From assembly GCA_045651985.1 (NCBI GenBank), contig JAZRTK010000016.1, positions 5,126 to 69,125 of the forward strand: a DNA stretch of 64,000 nt. The letters run 5' to 3'. This stretch comes from SIG710 sp045651985. Lineage in GTDB: Bacteria > Bacillota > Clostridia > Oscillospirales > CAG-272. Made by a program: the position numbers and the translations under genes. The notes under the pieces were generated by a model. It saw only the letters and a program-made list of their open reading frames with translations. It made no database searches and was not told where the DNA came from. Below, piece by piece: positions 52,244 to 61,439 of this stretch (within the stretch, counting starts at the first letter, position 1; each line of letters begins with the position of its first letter).

Positions 52244-53470
52244 ATGGATCCATATCAGAAAAACGTAATAAGCGTATCACAGCTGAATAGCTTCGTTCGG
52301 CTCATAATTGAGGCCAGCGACGTGCTGGGCGATATATACGTGCGCGGTGAGATTTCAAATTTTACCAACCACAGAAGCGGACATTTTTACTTCTCCGTAA
52401 AGGACGAGGGAGGCGCCGTTAAGGCGGTAATGTTCCGTACCAGCGCGCAAAAACTGCCTTTCCTGCCTGAAAACGGCATGAAAGTAATCGTCCACGGACG
52501 AATCTCGGTGTATGAACGTGACGGCGTTTACCAGCTTTACGCCGACGATATTCAACCCGACGGTGTAGGTTCGCTGTATTTTGCATACGAGCAGCTGAAA
52601 GCCAAGCTGGAGGCGGAGGGACTTTTCGACCCCGTATGTAAAAAGCCTTTACCGCGCCTTCCCATGCGGGTAGGTATCGTCACGTCTCCCACGGGCGCGG
52701 CAATACAGGATATGAAAAACATTATCGGGCGGAGATTTCCTCTTTGCACCGTGGTGCTTTATCCTGCGCTTGTGCAGGGCGAAGGCGCTCCCGCAAGTAT
52801 TGCAAGGGGAATTAAATATTTCAACGATAAAAAGTCGGTCGACCTTATTATAATAGGTCGCGGCGGCGGATCTATTGAGGACCTTTGGGCGTTTAATAAC
52901 GAAGCGCTGGCGCGTATCGTATATGATTCCGAGCTGCCAATAATATCGGCTGTGGGACACGAAAGCGATTTTACTATTTGCGATTTCGTGGCAGACGTTC
53001 GCGCGTCAACTCCTTCTGCGGCGGCAGAGCTGGCGGTGGCCGAAGCGTCCGAGCTTAAAAAGAACATTGAGGAAAGAAAGAGCAGAATGGATCATATTGT
53101 TTCCTCTACTCTGATGCAAAAGCGTACAAAGCTTGAAGCGTTGGAGAGATCCAAGGCACTTCGCTCACCGATGAACACTCTTGACAACCGCAGAATTATC
53201 CTGTCATCATACATCGACAGCTTAGATAAGAATATAGAGCTTATTTTAGGTAAAAAGACTTCCGCGTATAAATCAAGCGCGGCGGCGCTTGGGGCTTTGA
53301 ATCCTTTGGCGGTGCTGTCCCGCGGTTACAGCGTGGCGTTTTCGCAAGGAAAGCTCGTAAAGAGCACTCAGAGCGTGTCGGCAGGGGATAGAATTGAGAC
53401 CAAGGTCTCGGACGGCGTGATTTACAGCACAGTCACCGAGACGGAAAGGACCGAAAATGGCAAAAAGTAA
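52244..53470 (+). CDS. xseA: Exodeoxyribonuclease VII large subunit
   Basis: 408 aa from ATG 52244, one base after the previous stop. N-terminal OB fold (GEISNFTNHRSGHFYFSVKD), catalytic domain with GIVTSPTGAAIQDM and IIGRGGGSIEDLWAFN, then a coiled coil and the C-terminal segment LAVLSRGYSVAF. With XseB it degrades single-stranded DNA. It overlaps xseB by 14 bp. Confidence 0.97.
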   Translation: MDPYQKNVISVSQLNSFVRLIIEASDVLGDIYVRGEISNFTNHRSGHFYFSVKDEGGAVKAVMFRTSAQKLPFLPENGMKVIVHGRISVYERDGVYQLYADDIQPDGVGSLYFAYEQLKAKLEAEGLFDPVCKKPLPRLPMRVGIVTSPTGAAIQDMKNIIGRRFPLCTVVLYPALVQGEGAPASIARGIKYFNDKKSVDLIIIGRGGGSIEDLWAFNNEALARIVYDSELPIISAVGHESDFTICDFVADVRASTPSAAAELAVAEASELKKNIEERKSRMDHIVSSTLMQKRTKLEALERSKALRSPMNTLDNRRIILSSYIDSLDKNIELILGKKTSAYKSSAAALGALNPLAVLSRGYSVAFSQGKLVKSTQSVSAGDRIETKVSDGVIYSTVTETERTENGKK

Positions 53471-53693
53471 GAGTGCGCCCACCTTTGAGGAGGCGCTGAA
53501 AAGAATAGAGGAGATCGTCCGCTCTTTGGACGACGGCACGGCAGAGCTTGACCGTTCTCTGGAGCTTTACGAGGAGGGAATCGGGCTTGTTCGCCTTTGC
53601 TCGTCCATGCTTGATCACGCTGAAAAGAAGATAAAGATACTCCAGTCGGGCGAGGACGGAGAACTGGTCGAAAAGGATTTTGACAATGAGTAA
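53457..53693 (+). CDS. xseB: Exodeoxyribonuclease VII small subunit
   Basis: 78 aa. PTFEEALKRIEEIVRSLDDG and LDRSLELYEEGIGLVRLC are the family signature. It binds the XseA coiled coil. Overlaps xseA and ispA. Confidence 0.95.
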   Translation: MAKSKSAPTFEEALKRIEEIVRSLDDGTAELDRSLELYEEGIGLVRLCSSMLDHAEKKIKILQSGEDGELVEKDFDNE

Positions 53694-54579
53694 AGATGCA
53701 CTTTTTGAAAAAATGAAGGAGTGCGCCGCGCTTACCGACGGTTATCTGGACAGTATCATCGACACCTCAGATACGGATGTTGCAAGCGTTGCGCAGTCAA
53801 TGAAATACAGCCTTTTTGCGGGCGGAAAGCGGATACGCGCATTTTTAGTACTTGAATTTTGCCGTTTGTTTGGGGGCAAGACCGAGGCGGCTCTGCCCTT
53901 TGCGGCGGCTATCGAGATGATGCACACCTTTTCGCTTATTCACGACGATCTGCCCTGCATGGACGACGACGATCTCCGCCGCGGAAAGCCTACAAACCAT
54001 AAGGTACACGGCGAGGCTACGGCACTTTTAGCAGGTGATGCCTTGGCGCTGAAGCTGTTCGGCACGGTGGCATCAAATCCGCACGTGACGGCGGGAAACG
54101 CTCTGGCGGCGGTGACGCTTTTATCCGATGCTTCGGCTGAGGTTGGCATGGTGGGCGGTCAGATAATGGATATGTACGCCGAGGAGCATAAAATTTCACT
54201 GGAAACGCTGAAAAAGCTTTACTCCAAAAAGACGGGCTGTCTTATACGCGCATCGGCGGTGCTTGGTTGCCTTGCGGCAGGGAAGTGCATAGATTCCACC
54301 GAAGCAAAAGCGGCGGCATTTTACGCCGACGGCATCGGACTTGCGTTCCAGATTCGGGACGACGTGCTTGACGCCACGGGCGACGCAGAAAAGCTTGGCA
54401 AGACTATCGGTAGCGATGTCACAAACAACAAGACCACGTTCCTTACGTTTATGACCGCAGATGAGGCTATGTCGGAGGCGAAAGCGGTGACCGATAGCGC
54501 CAAGAACGCAATAGCGGACTTTGTTGGCAGTGAGATATTGCTTGACCTTGCGGATTACCTTTTGGAGAGGGAAAACTGA
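53686..54579 (+). CDS. ispA: Polyprenyl synthase (farnesyl/geranyl diphosphate synthase)
   Basis: 297 aa from ATG 53686. First Asp-rich motif LIHDDLPCMDDDDLRRG, second FQIRDDVLDATGD, plus GGKRIRAFLVLEF. The spacing in the first motif (DDxxxxD) is that of bacterial FPP synthases. It builds C10-C15 isoprenoid diphosphates for undecaprenyl lipid carriers. dxs, usually next in line, is absent; tlyA follows with a one-base overlap. Confidence 0.95.
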   Translation: MSKDALFEKMKECAALTDGYLDSIIDTSDTDVASVAQSMKYSLFAGGKRIRAFLVLEFCRLFGGKTEAALPFAAAIEMMHTFSLIHDDLPCMDDDDLRRGKPTNHKVHGEATALLAGDALALKLFGTVASNPHVTAGNALAAVTLLSDASAEVGMVGGQIMDMYAEEHKISLETLKKLYSKKTGCLIRASAVLGCLAAGKCIDSTEAKAAAFYADGIGLAFQIRDDVLDATGDAEKLGKTIGSDVTNNKTTFLTFMTADEAMSEAKAVTDSAKNAIADFVGSEILLDLADYLLEREN

Positions 54580-55310
54580 TGCGAGCCGACCTGTTTTTGT
54601 CCGAATTTGGCTACGTAAAAAGCCGTCAGAACGCAAAGGTCTTAATTGAAGGCGGCAAGGTGACGCTTGACGGTCGGGTCTTGTTAAAGCCCTCCGAGCA
54701 GATAGACGAAAACGCCGAGCATTCGGTTGAGATAATTAAAGAAAAATACGTCTGTCGCGGCGGATATAAGCTTGAAGCGGCTTTGGAACGATTTTCGGAG
54801 CTTGCCTCGGTGAAAGGAGCCGTTTGCATCGACATCGGAGCGTCCACGGGCGGTTTTTGTGATTGTCTTCTGCAAAACGGCGCGCAAAAAGTGTTTGCGG
54901 TGGATTCAGGTCACGGCCAGCTTGACGGAAGTCTTATGCAAAACGAAAAGGTGGTAAATATTGAGGGCTACAATGCCCGAAATCTTGACGCAAAGGATTT
55001 TCCTTGCAAAATGGACATAGCTACAATGGACGTGTCCTTTATTTCCCAGACTCTTATTTTGCCGTCGATTCCAAACGTGTTAAAGTCGGGCGGGGTGCTT
55101 TTCAGCCTAATAAAGCCTCAGTTTGAGGTTGGACGGGAGCACGTGGGCAAAAACGGCATAGTAAAGAACGTAAAGAAGCGCGACGAGTCGGTCAGGTATG
55201 TTATCGACTTCGCCCAAAACTACGGTTTTGAGCTTCTTGGAAAGATAGAGTCTCCCATTAAAGGCGGGGACGGCAATACGGAATTTATGGCGGTGTTCCG
55301 CCTCAGATAA
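54579..55310 (+). CDS. tlyA: TlyA-family rRNA 2'-O-methyltransferase/hemolysin-like
   Basis: 243 aa. S4 domain (RADLFLSEFGYVKSRQNAKV) then an FtsJ-like methyltransferase (CIDIGASTGGFCDCLL SAM loop, DVSFIS, LIKPQFEVGRE). In mycobacteria TlyA methylates 16S and 23S rRNA ribose; the Firmicutes YqxC group is less studied. It lies in the standard position before nadK and argR. Confidence 0.93.
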   Translation: MRADLFLSEFGYVKSRQNAKVLIEGGKVTLDGRVLLKPSEQIDENAEHSVEIIKEKYVCRGGYKLEAALERFSELASVKGAVCIDIGASTGGFCDCLLQNGAQKVFAVDSGHGQLDGSLMQNEKVVNIEGYNARNLDAKDFPCKMDIATMDVSFISQTLILPSIPNVLKSGGVLFSLIKPQFEVGREHVGKNGIVKNVKKRDESVRYVIDFAQNYGFELLGKIESPIKGGDGNTEFMAVFRLR

Positions 55311-55327
55311 AGGAAAGGAGAGCGGCG

Positions 55328-56194
55328 ATGGCATTTGAGAATATCTCACTCATTACCAATTTTAACATACGCGAAAAAGCCGCGGCGGCAAAGCGTATAG
55401 CCGAATTTTTATCGGCATACAATTGCCGTATTATGATAGACGAACAGTCATCGGACAGAACGGCGGATTTTCCCGCATCGGTCTGCCGTGTTGAGAGAAA
55501 TGAGCTTACCCGTGAGACCGACCTTATTATTGTCCTTGGCGGCGACGGCTCTATTTTGACGGCGGCAAGAAGCAGTTCTTTTGCGGGCGTGCCGATCTTA
55601 GGCATAAATTTAGGGCGTCTTGGATATATGTCCGAGCTTGAGGCTGACGAGCTGAGCCAGCTTGAAAAGCTGTTTACAGGGGAATACACCATTCAACACC
55701 GTTCGATGCTGGACGTTTCCATAAGGCGCGCAAACGGTACGGTCCAGGGGCGGTGCATCGCGCTCAACGACGCGGTGGTCACGGGCTCGATAGCAAAAAT
55801 GATAGAATTTGAGCTTTGGGAGAGGGAGGAGATCGTCACCTCTTATCGAGCGGACGGTCTTATCGTGGCAACACCCACGGGGTCCACTGCCTACTCGCTG
55901 TCGGCGGGCGGACCTGTTATCGATCCCCGCACCGACTGCATCTGCGTCACTCCCGTTTGCCCTCATTCCTTGACGGCAAAGCCAATGGTTTTTGCAGGAG
56001 ACGCCAAGTTAGGGATCAAAAATATCCACGTAAGGGATAAAAAGCTCCTGCTTACGGTGGACGGAAAAATGACCTACGATCTTTACCGCGGCGACGTGGT
56101 GCAGATAGAAAAGTCCAATACGGAGACGAAGCTTATACGCTTGAGCTCACAAGGATTTTACAATACGCTCAGACAGAAAATGAATGCAGATTGA
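55328..56194 (+). CDS. nadK: NAD kinase
   Basis: 288 aa. LIIVLGGDGSILTAA (GGDG phosphate loop), GINLGRLGYMSE, ALNDAVVTG and ATPTGSTAYSLSAGGPV are diagnostic. It makes NADP from NAD and ATP. AAAGGAGAG precedes the ATG. 19 bp separate it from argR. Confidence 0.96.
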   Translation: MAFENISLITNFNIREKAAAAKRIAEFLSAYNCRIMIDEQSSDRTADFPASVCRVERNELTRETDLIIVLGGDGSILTAARSSSFAGVPILGINLGRLGYMSELEADELSQLEKLFTGEYTIQHRSMLDVSIRRANGTVQGRCIALNDAVVTGSIAKMIEFELWEREEIVTSYRADGLIVATPTGSTAYSLSAGGPVIDPRTDCICVTPVCPHSLTAKPMVFAGDAKLGIKNIHVRDKKLLLTVDGKMTYDLYRGDVVQIEKSNTETKLIRLSSQGFYNTLRQKMNAD

Positions 56195-56213
56195 CATAGG
56201 AAGGAATGAAAAA

Positions 56214-56669
56214 ATGAAGACCACAAGACAGAGCAAGATTCTCGAGCTTATTCTCAAATATGAGATCGAAACACAGGACGAGCTTATCGAAAAGCTCCGC
56301 GAGGAGGGATTTGACGTAACACAGGCAACGGCGTCAAGAGATATCAAGGCGCTCAAGCTTACAAAGACACTGACCAGCAAGGGCAAGTACAGATACGTGC
56401 GCCAGACGCCCAAGGAGTCCACGCCCAACCACAAGTTCAACGCGGCACTCATCGAGTCTATTGTCAGCGTTGACAGCGGCGAGAATATCGTGGTTGTAAA
56501 GACCTTCCCCGGACTTGCAAGTGCGGTGGCTGCAGGCGTTGACGCTATCAACCACGGAGAAATTCTCGGGTGTGTCGCGGGTGACGACACTATTGCCGTT
56601 ATCACACGAACAAAGGAAAGCGCAAAGGATCTGGTAAAGACCTTGGAGCATCTTATCCGTAACGCATAA
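56214..56669 (+). CDS. argR: Arginine repressor ArgR/AhrC
   Basis: 151 aa from ATG 56214 (MKTTRQSKILELILKYEIET), after AGGAAGG. Winged-helix DNA-binding domain with TQATASRDIKALKL, and a C-terminal hexamer/arginine-binding domain with GLASAVAAGVD and VAGDDTIAVITR. It represses arginine synthesis when arginine is bound. It sits between nadK and recN as in B. subtilis (ahrC-recN). Confidence 0.96.
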   Translation: MKTTRQSKILELILKYEIETQDELIEKLREEGFDVTQATASRDIKALKLTKTLTSKGKYRYVRQTPKESTPNHKFNAALIESIVSVDSGENIVVVKTFPGLASAVAAGVDAINHGEILGCVAGDDTIAVITRTKESAKDLVKTLEHLIRNA

Positions 56670-56687
56670 AATTTTCGGAGGCATATA

Positions 56688-58373
56688 ATGCTTGCTTCGC
56701 TTCACATTGAAAATATCGCCGTGATAAAAAGCCTGGATGTTGATCTTTCAGGCGGCTTTACGGCGCTTACGGGCGAAACGGGTGCGGGTAAATCAATCAT
56801 CATTGACAGTATAAACCTGCTGATGGGCTCAAGAGCGTCCCGCGAGCTTGTGCGAACGGGAGAGCACCGCGCATCGGTCTCGGGGATCTTTTGCGACCTC
56901 GGTCGCGAGACTCTTGAAACGCTTACCGAGCTTGGCTTTGAGACCGACGAGAACGGTGAGATACTTTTGCAGCGCACACTTTCGGACGACGGGCGTACAA
57001 CGTCCCGCGTAAACGGTCAGTCGGTGACAAGCGCTGTCTACCGCGAGATCGCCCAAAATCTTATAAATATTCATGGGCAGAACGACAGCCTGCAGTTTTT
57101 GCAGAAGTCCAGCCACCTGTCATTGCTTGACGGCTTTGCGGAAAATGGCGACCTTCTTGAAGATTACCGCCGTTTTTATGCGGAGTACAAGCGCATTTCC
57201 GAGCATCTGCGGGAGCTTGAAAGGGAAGACAAGGACAAGTTCCGCCTGCTTGAAATTTATCGTTTTCAGCTGGGCGAAATTGATGCTGTCAAATTGAAAA
57301 AGGGCGAGGAAGAACTGCTTGAAGCACAGTGCAAGAAGCTGAGGAATGTTGAAAAGATATCAAAGCAGACCTCTTTTGCTTACAGAATCCTTTATTCAAG
57401 CGATAAGAGCGCGTCGGCGTCATATTTGCTTGACCGCGCGTCGGCGTCTATGCTCCAGATTTCCGACGTTGTGCCCGAGGCGGCAGAATTGGCGGAGAGA
57501 TTGAAAAATTACAAATACGAGATCGAGGACATAGCCGAGACCATTCACGATTTTAGCGGAGACATAGATATGGACGGCGACCCCACCGAGAGACTGAACA
57601 AGATCGAAGGACGGCTTGACGCAATTGCCAGGCTGAAGCGCAAATACGGCGAGACCTACGAGGATATTCAGCGATTCCGCCAGGAAACAGCGCAGAAGCT
57701 TGACGAGATCGAATGTGCCGACGACAAGATCGCCGATTACCGCCGTCAGAGAGACGCAATTCGAGCTGAAATGGAGATAAAAGCGGCGGCGTTGACCGAC
57801 AGCAGAAGGGCAGCGGCAGATAGTATTCTTGACCGCATTTCCGACGTGCTGGTCTATCTTGATATGCCCAAAGTCCGTTTTGACGTTAGTATAAAGCCCG
57901 CAGAGCCCACATCAAACGGTTTTGATGACGTGGAATTTCTCATTTCACCCAACCCCGGCGAGTCCCTTCGTCCCTTGGCAAAGATAGCATCGGGCGGTGA
58001 GCTTTCGCGAATCATGCTTTCAATGAAGTGCGCTTTGGCAGACCGTGATTCGGTTGGGACTCTCATTTTTGACGAGATAGACACGGGAATTTCGGGCAAG
58101 ACCTCCCGCAAGGTGGGAATCAAATTAAAGAGCATAGCAAGAGGAGTGCAGGTGATCTGTGTGACTCACAGCGCTCAGGTGGCGTCCCTTGCGGATAACC
58201 ATTTCTACATTTCAAAAGCCGAATACGACGGTCGCACCGAAACGGCGCTGACCCTGCTTGACAGCATGGGAAGGATTGAGGAGATCGCCAGGATCTTAGG
58301 CGGTATCAGCATCACCGAGGTGCAGAGGCGCGCGGCGGCTGAAATGATAGCGGAGGGAAAGGAATATGACTAA
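56688..58373 (+). CDS. recN: DNA repair protein RecN
   Basis: 561 aa. Walker A ALTGETGAGKSIIIDS, coiled coils (about 150-350), signature IASGGELSRIMLSMK and Walker B LIFDEIDTGISGKTS. SMC-like protein that holds DNA ends in double-strand break repair. GGAGG precedes the ATG. It overlaps the deacylase gene by 8 bp; spoIVB and spo0A, the usual followers, are missing here. Confidence 0.97.
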   Translation: MLASLHIENIAVIKSLDVDLSGGFTALTGETGAGKSIIIDSINLLMGSRASRELVRTGEHRASVSGIFCDLGRETLETLTELGFETDENGEILLQRTLSDDGRTTSRVNGQSVTSAVYREIAQNLINIHGQNDSLQFLQKSSHLSLLDGFAENGDLLEDYRRFYAEYKRISEHLRELEREDKDKFRLLEIYRFQLGEIDAVKLKKGEEELLEAQCKKLRNVEKISKQTSFAYRILYSSDKSASASYLLDRASASMLQISDVVPEAAELAERLKNYKYEIEDIAETIHDFSGDIDMDGDPTERLNKIEGRLDAIARLKRKYGETYEDIQRFRQETAQKLDEIECADDKIADYRRQRDAIRAEMEIKAAALTDSRRAAADSILDRISDVLVYLDMPKVRFDVSIKPAEPTSNGFDDVEFLISPNPGESLRPLAKIASGGELSRIMLSMKCALADRDSVGTLIFDEIDTGISGKTSRKVGIKLKSIARGVQVICVTHSAQVASLADNHFYISKAEYDGRTETALTLLDSMGRIEEIARILGGISITEVQRRAAAEMIAEGKEYD

Positions 58374-58836
58374 GACCAACGCCATGCGTATGCTTGACGC
58401 GGCGAAGATAAAATACGAAATAAAGGAATACGTGCCCGACGAAAACGACCTGACGGGAACGCATATTGCCCGACAGATAGGTCTTGACGAAAATATTGTT
58501 TTTAAGACGTTGGTGGCGGTGGGCGACAAGACGGGACATATTGTCTTCTGTATCCCAAGTCCTGCCGAGATAGACCTGAAAAAGGCTGCCGCGGCAACGG
58601 GAAACAAGAAGATCGAAATGGTGCACGTAAAAGACCTGCTGTCGCTTACGGGCTATATCCGCGGTGGCTGTTCTCCTATCGGAATGAAGAAAAGGTTTCC
58701 CACTTACATGGACGAGAGCGCGGCGACTTTGGAAAAATTCACCGTAAGCGGCGGAATCAAGGGCGCACAGCTTCTGGTGTCTCCGGAGGACATTATCAAG
58801 TTTACGGGAGCAAAACTTTGCTCTGTCACAAAATAA
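58366..58836 (+). CDS. YbaK/EbsC-type aminoacyl-tRNA deacylase
   Basis: 156 aa. MTKTNAMRMLDAAKIKYEI, ENIVFKTLVAVGDK with the catalytic Lys region, and GYIRGGCSPIGMKKRFPTY match the Cys-tRNA(Pro)/Cys-tRNA deacylase YbaK. It clears mischarged tRNA in trans. The overlap with recN suggests co-transcription. Confidence 0.93.
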   Translation: MTKTNAMRMLDAAKIKYEIKEYVPDENDLTGTHIARQIGLDENIVFKTLVAVGDKTGHIVFCIPSPAEIDLKKAAAATGNKKIEMVHVKDLLSLTGYIRGGCSPIGMKKRFPTYMDESAATLEKFTVSGGIKGAQLLVSPEDIIKFTGAKLCSVTK

Positions 58837-58850
58837 ATTGTCCTCAGCAC

Positions 58851-58879
58851 TTGAAAAAGATCACTTTTTGGTGTATAAT
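58851..58879 (+). promoter_or_regulatory. SigA-type promoter of argS
   Basis: TTGAAA (58851-58856), 17-bp spacer, TATAAT (58874-58879). The leader is about 50 nt, with no room for a T-box. Confidence 0.82.
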
Positions 58880-58898
58880 CAAATTTTGGAATAAAAAA

Positions 58899-58936
58899 GA
58901 AAGAGAGAAGCGTGAAAATCACGCAGATTTATCCCT
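58899..58936 (+). promoter_or_regulatory. argS ribosome-binding region bridged by a hairpin
   Basis: The only purine-rich site, AAAGAGAGAAG (58899-58909), is separated from ATG 58937 by the hairpin GCGTGA-AAA-TCACGC (58910-58924) and 12 nt. Folding would bring the site to a workable distance. Confidence 0.55.
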
Positions 58937-60643
58937 ATGCTTAAGATAAAATCACAAATTGCCGATGTTCTTGAAGCCAAGATGAAGGCGATAAACCCCG
59001 ACTCCCCCGCAAAGGAAGAGATCGCAAATATGCTTGAATATCCCCCCGATGCCTCCATGGGCGACCTATCTCTTCCTTGCTTCAAATTAAGTAAGCTTCT
59101 GCGCCGTTCACCCGTGCAGATAGCCGAAATGCTGGCAGAGGGCTTTGAGTCACCCTGCATAGCAAAGGCTTCTACCATAAACGGATATCTGAATTTTAAT
59201 ATTTCCGACGAATATCTGGCTACAGCCGTTGTTCCCGAGGTGCTTTCAAAGGGAGAAAAGTACGGCGCACCCACAATGGGGCAGGGCAAGACGGTGGTTC
59301 TTGACTATTCCTCTCCCAATGTGGCAAAGCCCTTCCATATCGGACACTTGGGTACTACCGTTATCGGTCATTCTCTGAAGAAGCTTCACGAGTTCGCAGG
59401 CTATAAGTGCGTTGGTATAAATTACCTTGGAGACTGGGGAACCCAGTTCGGTAAGCTCATCGTTGCCTACCGCAAGTGGGGAAATAAGGAAGCTGTAGAA
59501 GCAGGCGGCGTTGACGGGCTTGTTGAGCTCTACGTTAAATTCCACGCCGAGGCGGAGAACGACCGTGCACTTGAGGACGAGGCGAGAGCCGAGTTTACCA
59601 AGCTTGAGAGGGGCGACGAGGAAAATCTCGCGCTTTGGCGTTGGTTCGTTGAGGTCAGCTTGAAGGAATACAAGAAGACCTACGACCTGCTTGGTATCGA
59701 GTTTGACAGCTACAAGGGCGAGAGCTTTTACACCGACAAAATGCCCGCGCAGGTACAGCTTCTTCGAGATAAAAACCTGCTCAAGATCGACGACGGGGCG
59801 TCAATCGTTGACCTGGAGGAGTACAATATGCCTCCTTGCCTGATACTGAAGCGCGACGGCTCCACCCTTTACCCCACCCGCGACATCGCGGCGGCGGTAT
59901 ACCGCAAGGGCGAGTACGGCTTTGACAAGGCCATTTACGTCACCTCCGCAGGACAGAGCCTCCACTTTGCACAGTGGTTCAAGGTGGTTGAGATGATGGG
60001 CTACGATTGGCACGATCAGCTCGTTCACGTGCCTTACGGCACCGTTTCGATCAACGGCGCAAAGCTTGCCACCAGAACAGGTAACGTAATATTGCTCCGC
60101 GACCTCTTTGCCATGGCAATAGAAAAGGTCAGTGACATCATTGACCAGAAGAACCCCAACCTTGAAAACAAGGAAAAGGTGGCTGAAGACGTGGGTGTCG
60201 GCGCTATCATCTTCTACTACCTGTCAAACAACCGTATAAAGGACATCAATTTTGTTCTGGAGGACGCGCTGAGCTTTGACGGCAACACGGGTCCCTACGT
60301 TCAGTACACCTACGCCCGCACTTGCTCCATTCTTACAAAGAACGGCGGTGAGGGTGACGGAAAGGTCATTGTGACCACCCCCGAGGAAAGAAATCTGGCA
60401 CTGGCACTTTCCCGTTTTGAGGAGAGGGTCTGCGATGCCATTGATTCATACGAGCCCTCCGTCATCACCCGTTACATTCTGGACGTTGCGGTGGCATTCA
60501 ATCAGTTCTACCACAACTGCCCCATTTTGGGCGCGCAGGACGAGGCGACAATGGCTTCGAGAGTTAAGCTTACCGCCGCTGCCAAGATTGTTCTTGGCAA
60601 CGCATTTGAGCTTATCTGCCTGAAAAAGACCGAAAAAATTTAA
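58937..60643 (+). CDS. argS: Arginyl-tRNA synthetase
   Basis: 568 aa. N-terminal Add1 domain, class I HIGH motif in SPNVAKPFHIGHLGTTVIG, GDWGTQFGKLI and the C-terminal DALR domain (NTGPYVQYTYARTCSIL). The KMSKS loop is degenerate, as is normal in ArgRS. It charges tRNA-Arg. No other start codon lies closer to the ribosome site. Confidence 0.97.
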   Translation: MLKIKSQIADVLEAKMKAINPDSPAKEEIANMLEYPPDASMGDLSLPCFKLSKLLRRSPVQIAEMLAEGFESPCIAKASTINGYLNFNISDEYLATAVVPEVLSKGEKYGAPTMGQGKTVVLDYSSPNVAKPFHIGHLGTTVIGHSLKKLHEFAGYKCVGINYLGDWGTQFGKLIVAYRKWGNKEAVEAGGVDGLVELYVKFHAEAENDRALEDEARAEFTKLERGDEENLALWRWFVEVSLKEYKKTYDLLGIEFDSYKGESFYTDKMPAQVQLLRDKNLLKIDDGASIVDLEEYNMPPCLILKRDGSTLYPTRDIAAAVYRKGEYGFDKAIYVTSAGQSLHFAQWFKVVEMMGYDWHDQLVHVPYGTVSINGAKLATRTGNVILLRDLFAMAIEKVSDIIDQKNPNLENKEKVAEDVGVGAIIFYYLSNNRIKDINFVLEDALSFDGNTGPYVQYTYARTCSILTKNGGEGDGKVIVTTPEERNLALALSRFEERVCDAIDSYEPSVITRYILDVAVAFNQFYHNCPILGAQDEATMASRVKLTAAAKIVLGNAFELICLKKTEKI

Positions 60644-60673
60644 GATTTATATAGAGATAGAGAGGTAAATCCT

Positions 60674-61399
60674 ATGTCAGGACATAGCAAATGGAATAAT
60701 ATCAAGCACAAAAAGGAAAAGACCGACGCTCAAAAAGCGAAAATTTTCACCAAGATCGGTAAGGAGATGGTAATTGCTATAAAGGCAGGCGGTCCCGACC
60801 CCGCGTCAAACTCCAAGCTTCGTGACCTTATCGCAAAAGCAAAGTCAAATAACGTTCCCAACGATAATATCGAGAGAACTATCAAAAAAGCGGCAGGTCA
60901 GACCGACGTTGATTACGAGGAGATCCGCTACGAGGGATACGGTCCCTGCGGCGTTGCGGTTATCGTAAACACCACGACCGACAACAGAAACAGAACTGCT
61001 TCAGAGGTTCGCCACTATTTTGACAAGTTCGGCGGAAACCTTGGAACGCTTGGCTGTGTAGGCTACCTCTTTGAGGAAAAGGGCGTAATTATCGTTGAAA
61101 AAGAGGACGTGGACGAGGACAAGCTAATGGAGGACGCTCTTGAAGCGGGCGCGGCGGATTTTATTGCCGAAGACGAGTGCTTTGAGATCTATACAGAGAA
61201 GGACGACCTGGGTGCCGTCCGCGAAGCTCTTGAACAAAAGGGCTATACCATGGTCAGCGCCGAGCTTGACATGATTCCCCAGAACTACGTTACCCTTGAG
61301 GGCGAGGAGGATCTGAAGAAGATGAACCTGCTTCTGGAGCACCTGGAGGACAACGACGACGTTTCTTCTGTGTTCCACAACTGCGACAATTGTGATTAA
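60674..61399 (+). CDS. yebC: YebC/PmpR family protein
   Basis: 241 aa. MSGHSKWNNIKHKKEKTDAQ, PASNSKLRDLIAKAKSNNVP and NRTASEVRHYFDKFGGNLG are the family hallmark. Long annotated as a transcription regulator; some members (TACO1, YebC2) help ribosomes pass proline stretches. AGAGAGG precedes the ATG by 8 nt. Confidence 0.95.
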   Translation: MSGHSKWNNIKHKKEKTDAQKAKIFTKIGKEMVIAIKAGGPDPASNSKLRDLIAKAKSNNVPNDNIERTIKKAAGQTDVDYEEIRYEGYGPCGVAVIVNTTTDNRNRTASEVRHYFDKFGGNLGTLGCVGYLFEEKGVIIVEKEDVDEDKLMEDALEAGAADFIAEDECFEIYTEKDDLGAVREALEQKGYTMVSAELDMIPQNYVTLEGEEDLKKMNLLLEHLEDNDDVSSVFHNCDNCD

Positions 61400-61403
61400 A
61401 AAT

Positions 61404-61436
61404 AAAAACCTCAGACCCGTCGGGTCTGAGGTTTTT
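61404..61436. terminator. Bidirectional terminator between yebC and the lipoprotein gene
   Basis: Perfect 15-bp stem AAAAACCTCAGACCC / GGGTCTGAGGTTTTT with a GTC loop, T tracts on both strands. Confidence 0.94.
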
Positions 61437-61439
61437 ATT

